From positions 1 to 13,562 of the forward strand of contig JAJRCM010000021.1 in assembly GCA_028678965.1 (NCBI GenBank): DNA of 13,562 nucleotides, read 5' to 3'. Of this stretch, positions 13,560 through 13,562 are shown one piece after another. Made by a program: the position numbers and the translations under genes. Source of the stretch: Methanomicrobiales archaeon (GTDB lineage: Archaea; Halobacteriota; Methanomicrobia; Methanomicrobiales; JACTUA01). The notes below the pieces were generated by a model. The model was given only the letters and a program-made list of their open reading frames with translations, was not told the DNA's origin and searched no databases. Position 1 is the first letter of the stretch. The number at the start of each line of letters is the position of its first letter.

Positions 13560-13562
13560 TCA

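Noticed and set aside
1..13562. CRISPR arrays, insertion sequences, phage or defence genes
   Set aside because: No regularly spaced repeats, no transposase or integrase frame, and no terminal inverted repeats were seen.

Overview
The window looks like part of a methanogenic archaeon chromosome, most likely Methanomicrobiales or a close relative. The evidence is archaeal information genes (an Sm-like protein, zinc-ribbon L37e, a ZPR1 zinc finger, a PUA protein), archaeal SepF, a TfrA/TfrB-type CoM/CoB fumarate reductase, archaeal-style TATA boxes, GGAGG/GGTGA ribosome sites, and an initiator tRNA with an A1-U72 pair and no encoded CCA. The order is inferred; there is no 16S or marker gene to fix it. 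Gene density is high and most neighbours overlap by a few bases.

Layout. (1) 1-2206, minus: tfrA then tfrB, with tfrB cut by the window edge. (2) 2207-2265: a 59-bp divergent promoter region holding a perfect 12-bp palindrome. (3) 2266-4657, plus: aspartate kinase (two ACT domains) overlapping purM. (4) 6118-4654, minus: a PUA RNA-binding protein, then sepF (FtsZ anchor) from its own promoter, overlapping a ZPR1 zinc finger gene that starts at TTG. (5) 6119-6581: 463 bp without a recognised gene, holding a candidate 58-codon reading frame and a 9-bp inverted repeat with a 48-nt loop. (6) 6582-8472, plus: lsm, rpl37e and purF as one operon; the purF stop codon lies inside the 3' end of an opposing initiator tRNA-Met gene. 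(7) 8749-9492: a thioredoxin with an N-terminal extension, converging on a pterin carbinolamine dehydratase-family gene with a degraded active site. (8) 10144-9553, minus: a 36-aa membrane peptide followed by a sodium:solute symporter reduced to 159 aa by what looks like an in-frame internal deletion. (9) 13454-10309, minus: a GNAT acetyltransferase, a DUF2156/lysyl-phosphatidylglycerol synthase C-terminal-like protein, a DUF362 protein with two [4Fe-4S] motifs, and an iron-sulfur flavoprotein.

How it fits together. The metabolic genes suit an anaerobic autotroph: fumarate reduction linked to CoM-SH/CoB-SH, aspartate-family amino acid synthesis, purine synthesis with an Fe-S-type PurF, and small Fe-S and flavin redox proteins. 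Translation and RNA genes (lsm, L37e, tRNA-iMet, PUA) and the division anchor SepF are interspersed. No insertion sequence, CRISPR array, phage gene or defence island is visible. I found no clear new multi-gene system. The best leads are the deleted symporter with its intact accessory peptide, the unexplained 6.1-6.6 kb interval, the degenerate dehydratase, and the lysC/tfrA palindrome.
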